NCBI RefSeq assembly: GCF_004795255.1
Contig: NZ_SSBQ01000002.1
Span: forward strand, 5,180,001 to 5,244,000
DNA length: 64,000 bases
From: Streptomyces sp. RKND-216
GTDB taxonomy: Bacteria; Actinomycetota; Actinomycetes; Streptomycetales; Streptomycetaceae
Direction: 5' to 3'
The translations under genes were made by a program, and so were the position numbers. How positions within the stretch are numbered: position 1 is the stretch's first letter; every line of letters starts with the position of its first letter. Positions 48,618 through 58,405 of this stretch are shown here, one piece after another. The notes under the pieces were generated by a model. The model saw only the letters and a list, made by a program, of their open reading frames with translations, was not told the origin of the DNA and made no database searches.

Positions 48618-50312
48618 ATGCCCGGGAACACTCCCGTGGCACGCGAGACGGCGGAAGTCCCCGCACAGAGGTCCGCTCCACCCCCCGCAGGCGAACGCGG
48701 GGCCGGACGCTGGACCGTCCTCGTGGTCCTCTGCGCCAGCCTGCTGCTGGTCTCCGTCGACGCCACCGTCCTGCACGTCGCCGTCCCCGCCGTGTCACAG
48801 GACCTGCAGCCGACCTCGACACAGCTGCTCTGGATCGTCGACGCCTACCCGCTGGTCTGCGCGTCGCTGCTCATCCTCTTCGGCACCCTCGGCGACCGCA
48901 CCGGCCGACGGCGGGTGCTGCTGATCGGCTACGGCATCTTCGCGCTGGCCTCCGCGTTCGCCGCGTACGCGCACACCCCGGAGACGCTCATCGGCGCCCG
49001 GGCGCTGCTCGGCGTCGGCGGAGCGATGATCATGCCGGCCACGCTGTCCATCCTCCGGCAGGTCTTCACCGACCGGAGGGAGCGCGCGCTCGCCGTCGGC
49101 GTCTGGAGCGCGGTGGCCGCGGTGGGGGCGGCGCTCGGCCCGCTCTTCGGAGGTCTCCTGCTGGAACACTTCTGGTGGGGCGCGGTCTTCCTGATCAACA
49201 TTCCGCTGATGGCGGTCAGCCTGCCCGTCGGCCGCCGGCTCCTCCCCGAGTCGACCGGTTCGGGCGACGGGCCCTGGGACGTGCTCGGCGCCCTGCTCGC
49301 CGCCGCCGGCCTGTTCGCCGTGATCCTCGGCGTGAAGCAGGCCGGGGACGGCGTGCCGCTGGCCCCGGGCACCCTGCTCCCGCTGCTCGCCGGTGCGGCG
49401 CTGCTGGCGGCGTTCGTCCGCAGGCAGCGCCGGCACGCGCACCCGCTGATCGACATGAAGGCGCTCGCCCGCCCCGCGTTCGGGACGTCGCTGGGCTGCA
49501 TCGTGCTCACCGTCCTGGCCCTGGTCGGGCTGGCGCTCCTCGCCGCGCAGTACCTCCAGCTCGTGCTCGGCCTGTCGCCGCTGCAGACCGGGCTGCGGCT
49601 GCTGCCGCTCTCCGTCGCCGCAATCGCCGCCGGGCTGGTCGGCGCCCGCATGCTGCGCCTGATGGGCCCCCGGCTGATGGTCGCGCTCGGCTTCGGGGTG
49701 ACGGCGCTCGCGGTGCTCTGCCTGGTCGCGGTCGTCGGCCAGGACGACCGGCCCGTGCTGCTCGTCGGCGCGTTCGTCCTGCTCGGCTTCGGCCTAGAGA
49801 CGACGCTGTTCGGCTGCTATGAGTCGATGCTCAGCGAGGCGCCTGCGGACCGTGCGGGCGGGGCCGCGGCGGTGGGAGAGACGGCGTACCAGCTCGGCGC
49901 GGGCGTCGGCATAGCCCTGCTGGGCAGCGTGATGAACGCCGCCTACGCCCCGGGCGTACGGGACCTGCCCGGCGTGCCGTCCGCGGCGAGCAGGGACGCC
50001 GGACACTCGCTCGGCGAGGCGTACGGCGTCGCCGAGCGGCTCGACGGCGTGGCGGGGGAGGCGCTGAGGGCCGCCGCCCGCAGCGCCTTCGTGCACGGCC
50101 TGCACGTCACGCTCCTCGTCAGCGCCGGACTGCTGCTGCTCGGCGCGCTGGCCGCGCTGCGGCTGCCGGGCAGCGCGGACACCGCCCGTCGCCCCGCGGA
50201 CCCGCCGCGCCCCGCACCGGGAGAGCACAGCCACCGTGGCGCGCGGGAGCAGCGGGAACAACCGGCCAAGGGCGCCGGTGCCCTCTTGTCCAGCGGCGCC
50301 GCACGCACCTAG
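48618..50312 (+). CDS. MFS multidrug exporter, DHA2 (14-TM) family
   Basis: 564 residues, ATG with AGGAGGAGG seven bases upstream, the strongest ribosome-binding site in the window. Motif D1-like DATVLHVAVPAVSQDL in the first span, motif A GDRTGRRRVLLIG and motif C-like AVAAVGAALGPLFGGLL are present, and 14 hydrophobic spans can be counted. The family pumps drugs and dyes out by proton antiport (QacA, EmrB, Mmr). The C-terminal 50 residues are hydrophilic. No adjacent TetR or MarR gene on its strand, so its control is unclear. It is 32 nt upstream of the acyl-CoA dehydrogenase. Confidence 0.93.
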   Translation: MPGNTPVARETAEVPAQRSAPPPAGERGAGRWTVLVVLCASLLLVSVDATVLHVAVPAVSQDLQPTSTQLLWIVDAYPLVCASLLILFGTLGDRTGRRRVLLIGYGIFALASAFAAYAHTPETLIGARALLGVGGAMIMPATLSILRQVFTDRRERALAVGVWSAVAAVGAALGPLFGGLLLEHFWWGAVFLINIPLMAVSLPVGRRLLPESTGSGDGPWDVLGALLAAAGLFAVILGVKQAGDGVPLAPGTLLPLLAGAALLAAFVRRQRRHAHPLIDMKALARPAFGTSLGCIVLTVLALVGLALLAAQYLQLVLGLSPLQTGLRLLPLSVAAIAAGLVGARMLRLMGPRLMVALGFGVTALAVLCLVAVVGQDDRPVLLVGAFVLLGFGLETTLFGCYESMLSEAPADRAGGAAAVGETAYQLGAGVGIALLGSVMNAAYAPGVRDLPGVPSAASRDAGHSLGEAYGVAERLDGVAGEALRAAARSAFVHGLHVTLLVSAGLLLLGALAALRLPGSADTARRPADPPRPAPGEHSHRGAREQREQPAKGAGALLSSGAART

Positions 50313-50344
50313 CGTCGGACCAGACGATCACCCCGGAGGAACGC

Positions 50345-51526
50345 ATGTCCGCGCTGCCGCCATTCGACCCGGCCGACCCGCTCGGCCTCGACGACCTGCT
50401 CGGCCCGGAGGACCGGGCGGTCCGCGACACCGTGCGCTCCTGGGCCGCCGACCGGGTGCTGCCGCACATCGCCGACTGGTACGAGCGCGGCGAACTGCCC
50501 GGCATCCGCGACCTGGCCCGCGAACTCGGCTCGATCGGCGCCCTCGGCATGTCGCTGACCGGCTACGGATGCGCGGGCGCGTCCGCCGTCCAGTACGGCC
50601 TGGCCTGCCTGGAGCTGGAGGCCGCCGACTCCGGAATCCGCTCGCTGGTCTCCGTGCAGGGCTCGCTGGCCATGTACGCCCTCCACCGCTTCGGCAGCGA
50701 GGAGCAGAAGGAACGGTGGCTCCCCCGGATGGCCTCCGGTGAGGTCATCGGCTGCTTCGGCCTCACCGAGCCCGACCACGGCTCCGACCCGGCGGGCATG
50801 CGCACCTACGCCAAGCGCGACGGGTCCGACTGGTTGCTGACCGGCCGCAAGATGTGGATCACCAATGGTTCGGTGGCCGGCGTCGCCGTCGTCTGGGCCG
50901 GCACCGACGACGGCATCCGCGGTTTCGTGGTGCCCACCGACACCCCGGGCTTCAGCGCACCCGAGATCCGGCACAAGTGGTCCCTGCGGGCTTCGGTGAC
51001 CAGCGAACTCGTGCTCGACGAGGTGCGCCTGCCCGCCGACGCTGTGCTGCCGGAGGCGAAGGGGCTGCGCGGTCCGCTCAGCTGCCTGAGCCACGCCCGC
51101 TACGGCATCGTGTGGGGATCGATGGGCGCCGCGCGGGCCAGCTTCGAGAGCGCCCTGGACTACTCCCGCACCCGGGAGCAGTTCGGGAAGCCGCTGGCCG
51201 GTTTCCAGCTCACGCAGGCCAAGCTGGCCGACATGGCCCTCGAGCTGCACAAGGGCATCCTGCTCGCCCACCACCTGGGGGCGCGCATGGACGCCGGGAG
51301 GCTGCGTCCGGAGCAGGTGAGTTTCGGCAAGCTGAACAACGTGCGCGAGGCCATCGAGATCTGCCGCACCGCGCGCACGATCCTCGGCGCGAACGGCATC
51401 TCCCTGGAGTACCCGGTGATGCGGCACGCCACCAACCTGGAGTCGGTGCTCACCTACGAGGGCACCGTCGAGATGCACCAGCTCGTCCTGGGCAAGGCGC
51501 TCACCGGCGTGGACGCCTTCCGCTGA
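50345..51526 (+). CDS. Acyl-CoA dehydrogenase, glutaryl-CoA dehydrogenase type
   Basis: 393 residues, ATG with GGAGGAACGC upstream. FAD-binding CFGLTEPDHGSDPAGM and KMWITNGSVAGVAVVWA, then YGIVWGSMGAARASFESALDYSRTREQFGKPL. The catalytic Glu is in TYEGTVEMHQLVLGKALTG near the C-terminus, the glutaryl-CoA dehydrogenase subgroup pattern (YEGT). It may oxidise glutaryl-CoA to crotonyl-CoA in lysine or tryptophan breakdown. Close spacing after the MFS gene suggests co-transcription, though the link is not obvious. Confidence 0.92.
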   Translation: MSALPPFDPADPLGLDDLLGPEDRAVRDTVRSWAADRVLPHIADWYERGELPGIRDLARELGSIGALGMSLTGYGCAGASAVQYGLACLELEAADSGIRSLVSVQGSLAMYALHRFGSEEQKERWLPRMASGEVIGCFGLTEPDHGSDPAGMRTYAKRDGSDWLLTGRKMWITNGSVAGVAVVWAGTDDGIRGFVVPTDTPGFSAPEIRHKWSLRASVTSELVLDEVRLPADAVLPEAKGLRGPLSCLSHARYGIVWGSMGAARASFESALDYSRTREQFGKPLAGFQLTQAKLADMALELHKGILLAHHLGARMDAGRLRPEQVSFGKLNNVREAIEICRTARTILGANGISLEYPVMRHATNLESVLTYEGTVEMHQLVLGKALTGVDAFR

Positions 51527-51570
51527 CCGTCGGAGCGGGGGAGGGGCGTCCGGGAGGGACGTCCCTACCC

Positions 51571-52017
51571 TCAGCTCTGGTTGAAGAAGCCGCCCTCGGA
51601 GGCGCGGCGCTCCTCACCGCTGACGATCTTGTAGTCGGCGGGGGTGAGCAGGAAGACCCGCGTCGCCACCCGCTCGATGGAGCCGCGCAGCCCGAACGTC
51701 AGCCCGGCGGCGAAGTCCACGACCCGCTTGGCGTCCGCGGAATCCATGGACGTGAGGTTCACGATCACCGGAACGCCGTCCCGGAACAGCTCTCCGATGC
51801 CGCGCGCGTCCCGGAAGCCATCCGGGGTGATCGTGGCGATGCGGGTGCCCTGGTCCTGCGCGGTCTCGGCCGTCACCTGGACCCGGGGGTCGGTGACCCA
51901 CGACTCCCGGGCGGCGTCGCCCGGCTCCGGCCCCTCGGCGTAATCGTCGTCGTAGTAGCGCATCTCGCTGTCGTCGACGAGGCCCAGCCAGGCACTCGCC
52001 TTGCGCACCGATCCCAT
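51571..52017 (-). CDS. sflA: SepF-like cell division protein
   Basis: 148 residues, ATG start. N-terminal amphipathic helix [15 protein letters not shown] for membrane binding, an acidic linker [14 protein letters not shown], then the SepF core ([60 protein letters not shown] and [12 protein letters not shown]). SepF anchors FtsZ. In Streptomyces coelicolor the SepF paralogue in this genomic context is SflA, which together with SflB affects spore shape and filament branching; the true sepF lies near ftsZ elsewhere. The symbol rests on synteny and length. Confidence 0.88.
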   Translation of the reverse strand: MGSVRKASAWLGLVDDSEMRYYDDDYAEGPEPGDAARESWVTDPRVQVTAETAQDQGTRIATITPDGFRDARGIGELFRDGVPVIVNLTSMDSADAKRVVDFAAGLTFGLRGSIERVATRVFLLTPADYKIVSGEERRASEGGFFNQS

Positions 52018-52339
52018 GGACGCCTCCTCTCCTCTGCGCGCGGCTTCGAAAGTGCTGCCGTGACCGGCCCGCCGCGGGGCCCGCCATTCCTATGGTCTTC
52101 CATGAGGCTGACAATGTGCCAAGCAGATTGCCGCTCCGAGGGTGTTTCGTGACGGTTCTGGTGCAGAAAACATGCTGCCCGATCAGCGATCCTGCCGTAT
52201 ACGGGTGATGACGGTGCGAAAGATTCTGCCCTTCCCCCCGGACGGGTGGCAGGAACGACATACGGGTGACCGGGGCGTGGCTTCCAGCCTTCCCCCGCTT
52301 CCTGCGATGATGCGCTGTCACGACGTAACGGGGGAAACG
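52018..52339. other. Divergent intergenic region
   Basis: About 320 nt between the SepF-like and DUF5685 genes. It contains the 10-bp direct repeat atacgggtga at 52199-52208 and 52260-52269, 61 bp apart, which could be a regulator site. No small ORF with a ribosome-binding site. Confidence 0.5.
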
Positions 52340-53584
52340 ATGTTCGGAATCATCAGGCCCTGCCGCCATCGACTGGGAACGGAAATGCAGCGTGCCTGGG
52401 CGGCCCACCTCTGCGGACTGTGCCTGGCCCTGCGCACCGACCACGGGCAGTTCGCCCGTGTGGTCACCAACTACGACGGACTCGTTCTGTCCGCTCTCAC
52501 CGAGGCCCAGACGGCCGACGTGCGCGGCGGCAGGCGTACGGCCGGCCCGTGCCCGCTGCGCGGCATGCGGACCGCGTCTGTGGCGCAGGGCGAGGGCGCA
52601 CGGCTCGCCGCCTCGGTCTCCCTGGTCCTGGCCTCGGCGAAGACCCGCGACCACGTCGCCGACGGAGACGGACTCCTCGCTCGCCGGCCGGTGGCCGCGG
52701 CCGCCCGTCGGGTCGCCACCGGCTGGGAACGGGCCGGTGCACGTACGGGCGCGTCCCTCGGCTTCGACACCGCGCCGCTGGTCGACGCCGTCGACCGGCA
52801 GCCGCTGGTGGAGGCCGCCGCCGGTCCGGGCGGCGACCTCCTCGCCGTCACCGAACCCGCCGAGACGGCCACCGCCGCGGCCTTCGCCCACACCGCCGTG
52901 CTTGCGGGACGTCCGCACAACGCCGCCCCGCTCGCCGAGGCGGGACGGCTCTTCGGCCGCCTCGCCCACCTGCTCGACGCCGTGGAGGACCGTGCGGCCG
53001 ACGAGGCCGCGGGCGCCTGGAACCCGGTCACGATCACGGCCACGCCCCTGCCCGAGGTGCGGCGCCTGTGCGACGACGCGGCGCACGGGGTCCGGCTCGC
53101 CCTGCGGGACGTCGACTTCGCGGACGGCCGGCTCGTGCACCGGCTGCTGGCCCACGAATTGCCACGCGCCGTCGACCGCGCCTTCGGCGCCACCACCTGC
53201 AGCCACGGCGCGCCCGGCCCGGTGCCCCTCGGGAAGCCGGTCCCCGGCAACCCGTACGCGGCGGGCGGCGGCGACCCCGACGGCGCGGTTGGCCCGTTCG
53301 GCCAAGGTGGGCCTTCCGGTTCCGGCGGACGGGGCGGTTCCGGTGGACCGGGCGGCCCCGGCGGGCCGGGAGCGCACCTGCCCGGTGGTGGACAGCAGCC
53401 GTCCCGCGGGCTGCTGGCCGGCTGCGGGGCCTTCCTGGGCCTCCTCTGCACCTGCCGGATCTGCTGTGCCAAGGAGTATCGGGGGCCCTGGTCGCGCAAG
53501 AGGCGCAAGGGGTGCTCCCGGCACTGGGACTGCGCGTGCGACTGCTGCGAGTGCGACGGCTGCTGCTGCGACTGCGGGGCCTGA
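52340..53584 (+). CDS. DUF5685 family protein with Cys-rich C-terminus
   Basis: 414 residues. ATG chosen for the conserved start MFGIIRPCRHRLG with GGGGGAAA upstream. The N-terminal three quarters match DUF5685: CRHRLG, then HLCGLCLALRTDHGQFARVVTNYDGLVL, with paired Cys near residues 8 and 24-27, and GPCPLRGMR. A Gly/Pro linker (about 310-360) leads to a tail with many Cys: GLLCTCRICCAKEY and, after a basic patch, WDCACDCCECDGCCCDCG. Close-packed Cys of this kind could hold zinc or an iron-sulfur cluster. The biochemical role of the family is unknown. No signal peptide; one weak hydrophobic stretch precedes the Cys region. Confidence 0.85.
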   Translation: MFGIIRPCRHRLGTEMQRAWAAHLCGLCLALRTDHGQFARVVTNYDGLVLSALTEAQTADVRGGRRTAGPCPLRGMRTASVAQGEGARLAASVSLVLASAKTRDHVADGDGLLARRPVAAAARRVATGWERAGARTGASLGFDTAPLVDAVDRQPLVEAAAGPGGDLLAVTEPAETATAAAFAHTAVLAGRPHNAAPLAEAGRLFGRLAHLLDAVEDRAADEAAGAWNPVTITATPLPEVRRLCDDAAHGVRLALRDVDFADGRLVHRLLAHELPRAVDRAFGATTCSHGAPGPVPLGKPVPGNPYAAGGGDPDGAVGPFGQGGPSGSGGRGGSGGPGGPGGPGAHLPGGGQQPSRGLLAGCGAFLGLLCTCRICCAKEYRGPWSRKRRKGCSRHWDCACDCCECDGCCCDCGA

Positions 53585-53696
53585 CGCCGCCCCGCCGCGA
53601 CGGTTCCGAGCGGGTCCCGAAGCCCTTCCCGGAGGGCTCGACCCCGGCTACCGGCGGGTTTACCGTGGGGGATAAGTCGGACTTTGGGGGCCAGTC

Positions 53697-54656
53697 ATGA
53701 TCGTCGAGCTCATCCTTGCCGCACTGGCCGGCGGCGCCGTCTACGCAGGCGCCGCCGCACGCGTCATCCGGCAGTACGAGCGGGGGCTGGTGTTCCGCCT
53801 CGGCAAACTGCAGTCCACGCTGCGCGATCCCGGGTTCACGATGGTGGTGCCCGGGATCGACCGCCTGCAGAAGGTCAACATGCAGATCGTGACCCTCCCC
53901 ATCCCCGCCCAGGAGGGCATCACCCGGGACAACGTGACGGTACGGGTCGACGCCGTCGTCTACTTCCGCGTCATCGATCCGGCGGACGCCGTGGTGCGCG
54001 TCGAGGACTACCGGTTCGCCGTCTCGCAGATGGCGCAGACCTCGCTGCGGTCGATCATCGGCAAGAGTGAGCTCGACGACCTGCTGTCCAACCGGGAGAA
54101 GCTGAACCAGGGGCTGGCCATCATGATCGACAGCCCGGCGGTCGAATGGGGGGTCAACGTCGACCGCGTGGAGATCAAGGACGTCTCGCTTCCGGAGAGC
54201 ATGAAGCGGTCGATGGCCCGGCAGGCCGAAGCCCAGCGCGACCGGCGGGCGCGCGTCATCAATGCCGACGCCGAACTGGAGGCGTCGAAGAAGCTCGCCC
54301 AGGCGGCGCGGGCGATGTCCGACACGCCGGCGGCGCTCCAGCTCCGGCTGCTCCAGACCGTCTCCAGCGTCGCCACAGAGAAGAACTCCACCCTGGTACT
54401 GCCCTTCCCCGTCGAGCTGCTCCGCTTCCTGGACCGCTCGCAGCGCACCGGCGACTACGGTCCCCCGGATGCGGGCGCCGGTTCGGCTGAAGAGGCGGAG
54501 GCGGACGCCGTCCGACGCGAGCTGGCTGCCGAAGGCGTGCCCGCCGAGGGGGAGATCGGTGCAGGTCCCGACCAGGATGTGGGGATCGTGCCCCCTGTGG
54601 ACGTTCACCCCGAACTCGAACTCGGGGAAAAGCGGACGGATTCCGGGAACCAGTAG
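53697..54656 (+). CDS. SPFH/Band 7 (slipin-type) membrane protein
   Basis: 319 residues, ATG start. One N-terminal membrane anchor (LILAALAGGAVYAGAAA), then the slipin pattern QYERGLVFRLGKLQSTLRDPGFTMVVPGIDRL, NVTVRVDAVVYFRV, QTSLRSIIGKSELDDLLSNREKLNQ and EIKDVSLPESMKRSMARQAEAQRDRRARVINADAELEA, where the coiled-coil begins. Stomatin-like proteins oligomerise on the inner face of the membrane and organise other proteins. No NfeD partner is next to it. An acidic tail ends the protein. Expressed with or after the DUF5685 gene, 112 nt away. Confidence 0.93.
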   Translation: MIVELILAALAGGAVYAGAAARVIRQYERGLVFRLGKLQSTLRDPGFTMVVPGIDRLQKVNMQIVTLPIPAQEGITRDNVTVRVDAVVYFRVIDPADAVVRVEDYRFAVSQMAQTSLRSIIGKSELDDLLSNREKLNQGLAIMIDSPAVEWGVNVDRVEIKDVSLPESMKRSMARQAEAQRDRRARVINADAELEASKKLAQAARAMSDTPAALQLRLLQTVSSVATEKNSTLVLPFPVELLRFLDRSQRTGDYGPPDAGAGSAEEAEADAVRRELAAEGVPAEGEIGAGPDQDVGIVPPVDVHPELELGEKRTDSGNQ

Positions 54657-54689
54657 GCCGATTACCGGACAGTTCCGGCTTTTCGGGGG

Positions 54690-54718
54690 TTGTGTCGCCT
54701 GGAGTGACGCGTGATACT
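54690..54718 (+). promoter_or_regulatory. Candidate promoter of the secreted protease
   Basis: TTGTGT (54690-54695), a 17-bp spacer and GATACT (54713-54718), about 110 nt upstream of the protease start. A small ccgga/tccgg hairpin followed by ctttt at 54665-54683 may end transcription of the SPFH gene. Confidence 0.5.
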
Positions 54719-54828
54719 CGGCGGTCACATTGGCATGGACGCGCCTCCCCCCACTTCGGCGTGCCCGTGCCTCCACCCTCCGGGTGTGCCCCGTCTCGGG
54801 CCCACCCGCCCCCACAGGAGGTCGAGAG

Positions 54829-55905
54829 TTGAGACACCGTCGGATACCCAAGCGCCGCGCCGCAGTCGCCGGAGCGGCCGTGGCCGCCCTCGTCGGGGGA
54901 TCGCTGACCCTGGCCAACGCCAACGCCAGTGAGAGCCCGGCGCCCGCGCCCGCACCCAAGACCCTCTCGGTGCAGGCGGCGACCGGCCTCGCCGACAAGC
55001 TCGTCGGCGACGTCGAGGGCCACGCGGGCGCGTACTACGACGCGGACGCCAAGCGCCTCGTGGTGAACGTCGTCGACGCGGCGGCCGAGAAGACCGTCGA
55101 GGCGGCCGGTGCCGAGGCCCGCGTCGTCGAGCACACCCTGGCCCAGCTGAACTCGGTGAAGGACACCTTCACCGAGCGAGACCTGACCGGCACCTCCCGG
55201 GTCGTCGACCCGGTGACCAACAAGGTCGTCATCACCGCCGACCGTACGGTCTCCGGAGCCGAACTGGCCGACCTGAAGAAGCAGGTGAAGGCCGAGGGCG
55301 GCAAGGCCGTCCTCAAGCGCACCGAGGGCGAGTTCACCACCCGCATCGCAGGCGGGGACGCCATCTACGGCGGCGGCTCCCGCTGCTCGCTCGGCTTCAA
55401 CGTCACGGTGGGCGGCCAGCCCGGCTTCATCACCGCCGGCCACTGCACCGAGGCCGTCTCCACCTGGACCGACGAGGCCGGCGCCACCCTCGGCGACACC
55501 GAGGGCAGCAGCTTCCCGGGCGACGACTACGGTCTGGTGATGTACTCGGGCAGCGTGGACAACCCGAGCGAGGTCAACCTCTACGACGGCACCACCCAGG
55601 CCATCTCCGGCCCGGGCGAGGCCACCGTGGGCATGCAGGTGACCCGCAGCGGCAGCACCACCCAGGTGCACAGCGGCACCGTGGAGGCCGTCAACGCCTC
55701 CGTCTCCTACCCGCAGGGCACGGTCGACGGTCTGATCCAGACCGACGTCTGCGCCGAGCCGGGTGACAGCGGTGGCGCGCTCTTCGCGGGCGACAAGGCG
55801 ATCGGCCTGACCTCCGGCGGCAGCGGCGACTGCAGCTCGGGCGGCCAGACCTTCTTCCAGCCCGTCAGCGAGGCGCTCGACGTGTACGGGGCGACTCTCC
55901 CCTGA
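54829..55905 (+). CDS. Secreted alpha-lytic/streptogrisin-type serine protease (S1E)
   Basis: 358 residues. TTG start with AGGAGGT six bases upstream; no ATG or GTG is as well placed. Signal peptide: basic [12 protein letters not shown], Ala/Val/Gly core, cut near NANAS. A pro-region of about 140 residues with the alpha-lytic prodomain ([15 protein letters not shown], [15 protein letters not shown]) precedes the mature enzyme, probably starting [18 protein letters not shown]. Triad: His in ITAGHCTE, Asp in DDYGLVMY, Ser in PGDSGGALF. Two disulfides expected (SRCSLG with GHC, and VCAEPG with GDCSSG). Extracellular protein digestion during growth and sporulation. A broken relative lies at 20.4 kb. 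Confidence 0.93.
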   Translation: MRHRRIPKRRAAVAGAAVAALVGGSLTLANANASESPAPAPAPKTLSVQAATGLADKLVGDVEGHAGAYYDADAKRLVVNVVDAAAEKTVEAAGAEARVVEHTLAQLNSVKDTFTERDLTGTSRVVDPVTNKVVITADRTVSGAELADLKKQVKAEGGKAVLKRTEGEFTTRIAGGDAIYGGGSRCSLGFNVTVGGQPGFITAGHCTEAVSTWTDEAGATLGDTEGSSFPGDDYGLVMYSGSVDNPSEVNLYDGTTQAISGPGEATVGMQVTRSGSTTQVHSGTVEAVNASVSYPQGTVDGLIQTDVCAEPGDSGGALFAGDKAIGLTSGGSGDCSSGGQTFFQPVSEALDVYGATLP

Positions 55906-55930
55906 CGCCGACGCGCACGCGGTGACACCA

Positions 55931-55971
55931 CGACGGTGCCCCCGGACCTTCCCGGTCCGGGGGCACCGTCG
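55931..55971. terminator. Bidirectional terminator
   Basis: A perfect 18-bp stem (55931-55948 with 55954-55971, cgacggtgcccccggacc) with a 5-nt loop, between the convergent protease and asd genes. Confidence 0.92.
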
Positions 55972-56000
55972 TGTGCGCGCAGCGCGCTCGGGCGGGAGCG

Positions 56001-57830
<1,830 letters not shown>

Positions 57831-57911
57831 TCTCCCACGCGCCCTCGTCCATCCCGTGCCCTCCCTCGTGTCCCCGTGCGGCCTCGCGGCCCCGACGCGT
57901 TCCGCCTTTCG

Positions 57912-58298
57912 TCAACGGGGGTGGGCCTCGGCACAGCGGACGCAGAGCGTGGCTGCCGGGCGTACTTCCAGGCGTTCGGCGGGGATCGGCTCGCCGCACC
58001 CTTCGCACCGTCCGTACGCACCGTGCTCGAGCCGTCGCAGTGCCTGATCCAGCTCGTCCAGGTGGGCTCGCGCCCGATGCAGAAGGGCAACGACATGCTG
58101 GCGTTCGAAGGCGGTGCTGGACCCCTCCGGGTCGTGCTCGTCGTCGATCGCCACCAGGGCGTTCGCCTCGACGATCCCCTCGTACTCACGTGTCAGCGCC
58201 GTGATCTGCGCGCGCGTCTCGATACGCCGGGCGCTCAGCCGCTCATGGACGGTCTGCTCGTGTTCCCGAGGGGGTCCGCTGTCGGAGTGCTCGCTCAC
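57912..58298 (-). CDS. DksA/TraR-type C4 zinc-finger protein
   Basis: 128 residues, GTG start (MSEHSDSGPPREHE). A two-helix coiled coil (RLSARRIETRAQITALTREYEGIVEANA and HVVALLHRARAHLDELDQALRRLE) is followed by a C4 zinc finger, CEGCGEP then LCVRCAEA. These proteins enter the RNA polymerase secondary channel and alter initiation, sometimes with ppGpp. The DksA acidic tip residues are not clear here, so a TraR/YbiI-like subgroup is more likely. Codes away from the chitinase control region and is followed by the metallophosphoesterase remnant. Confidence 0.88.
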   Translation of the reverse strand: MSEHSDSGPPREHEQTVHERLSARRIETRAQITALTREYEGIVEANALVAIDDEHDPEGSSTAFERQHVVALLHRARAHLDELDQALRRLEHGAYGRCEGCGEPIPAERLEVRPAATLCVRCAEAHPR

Positions 58299-58405
58299 GT
58301 CACCGACAACGCCGACGGCCCGGCCCGCGTTCCCCGCCCGGGGCAGCAGCGGACCAGCCCGCTTGGGGTTCCCCCGGGCGCGGGCGGACTGGTCGGGCGG
58401 GTCGC

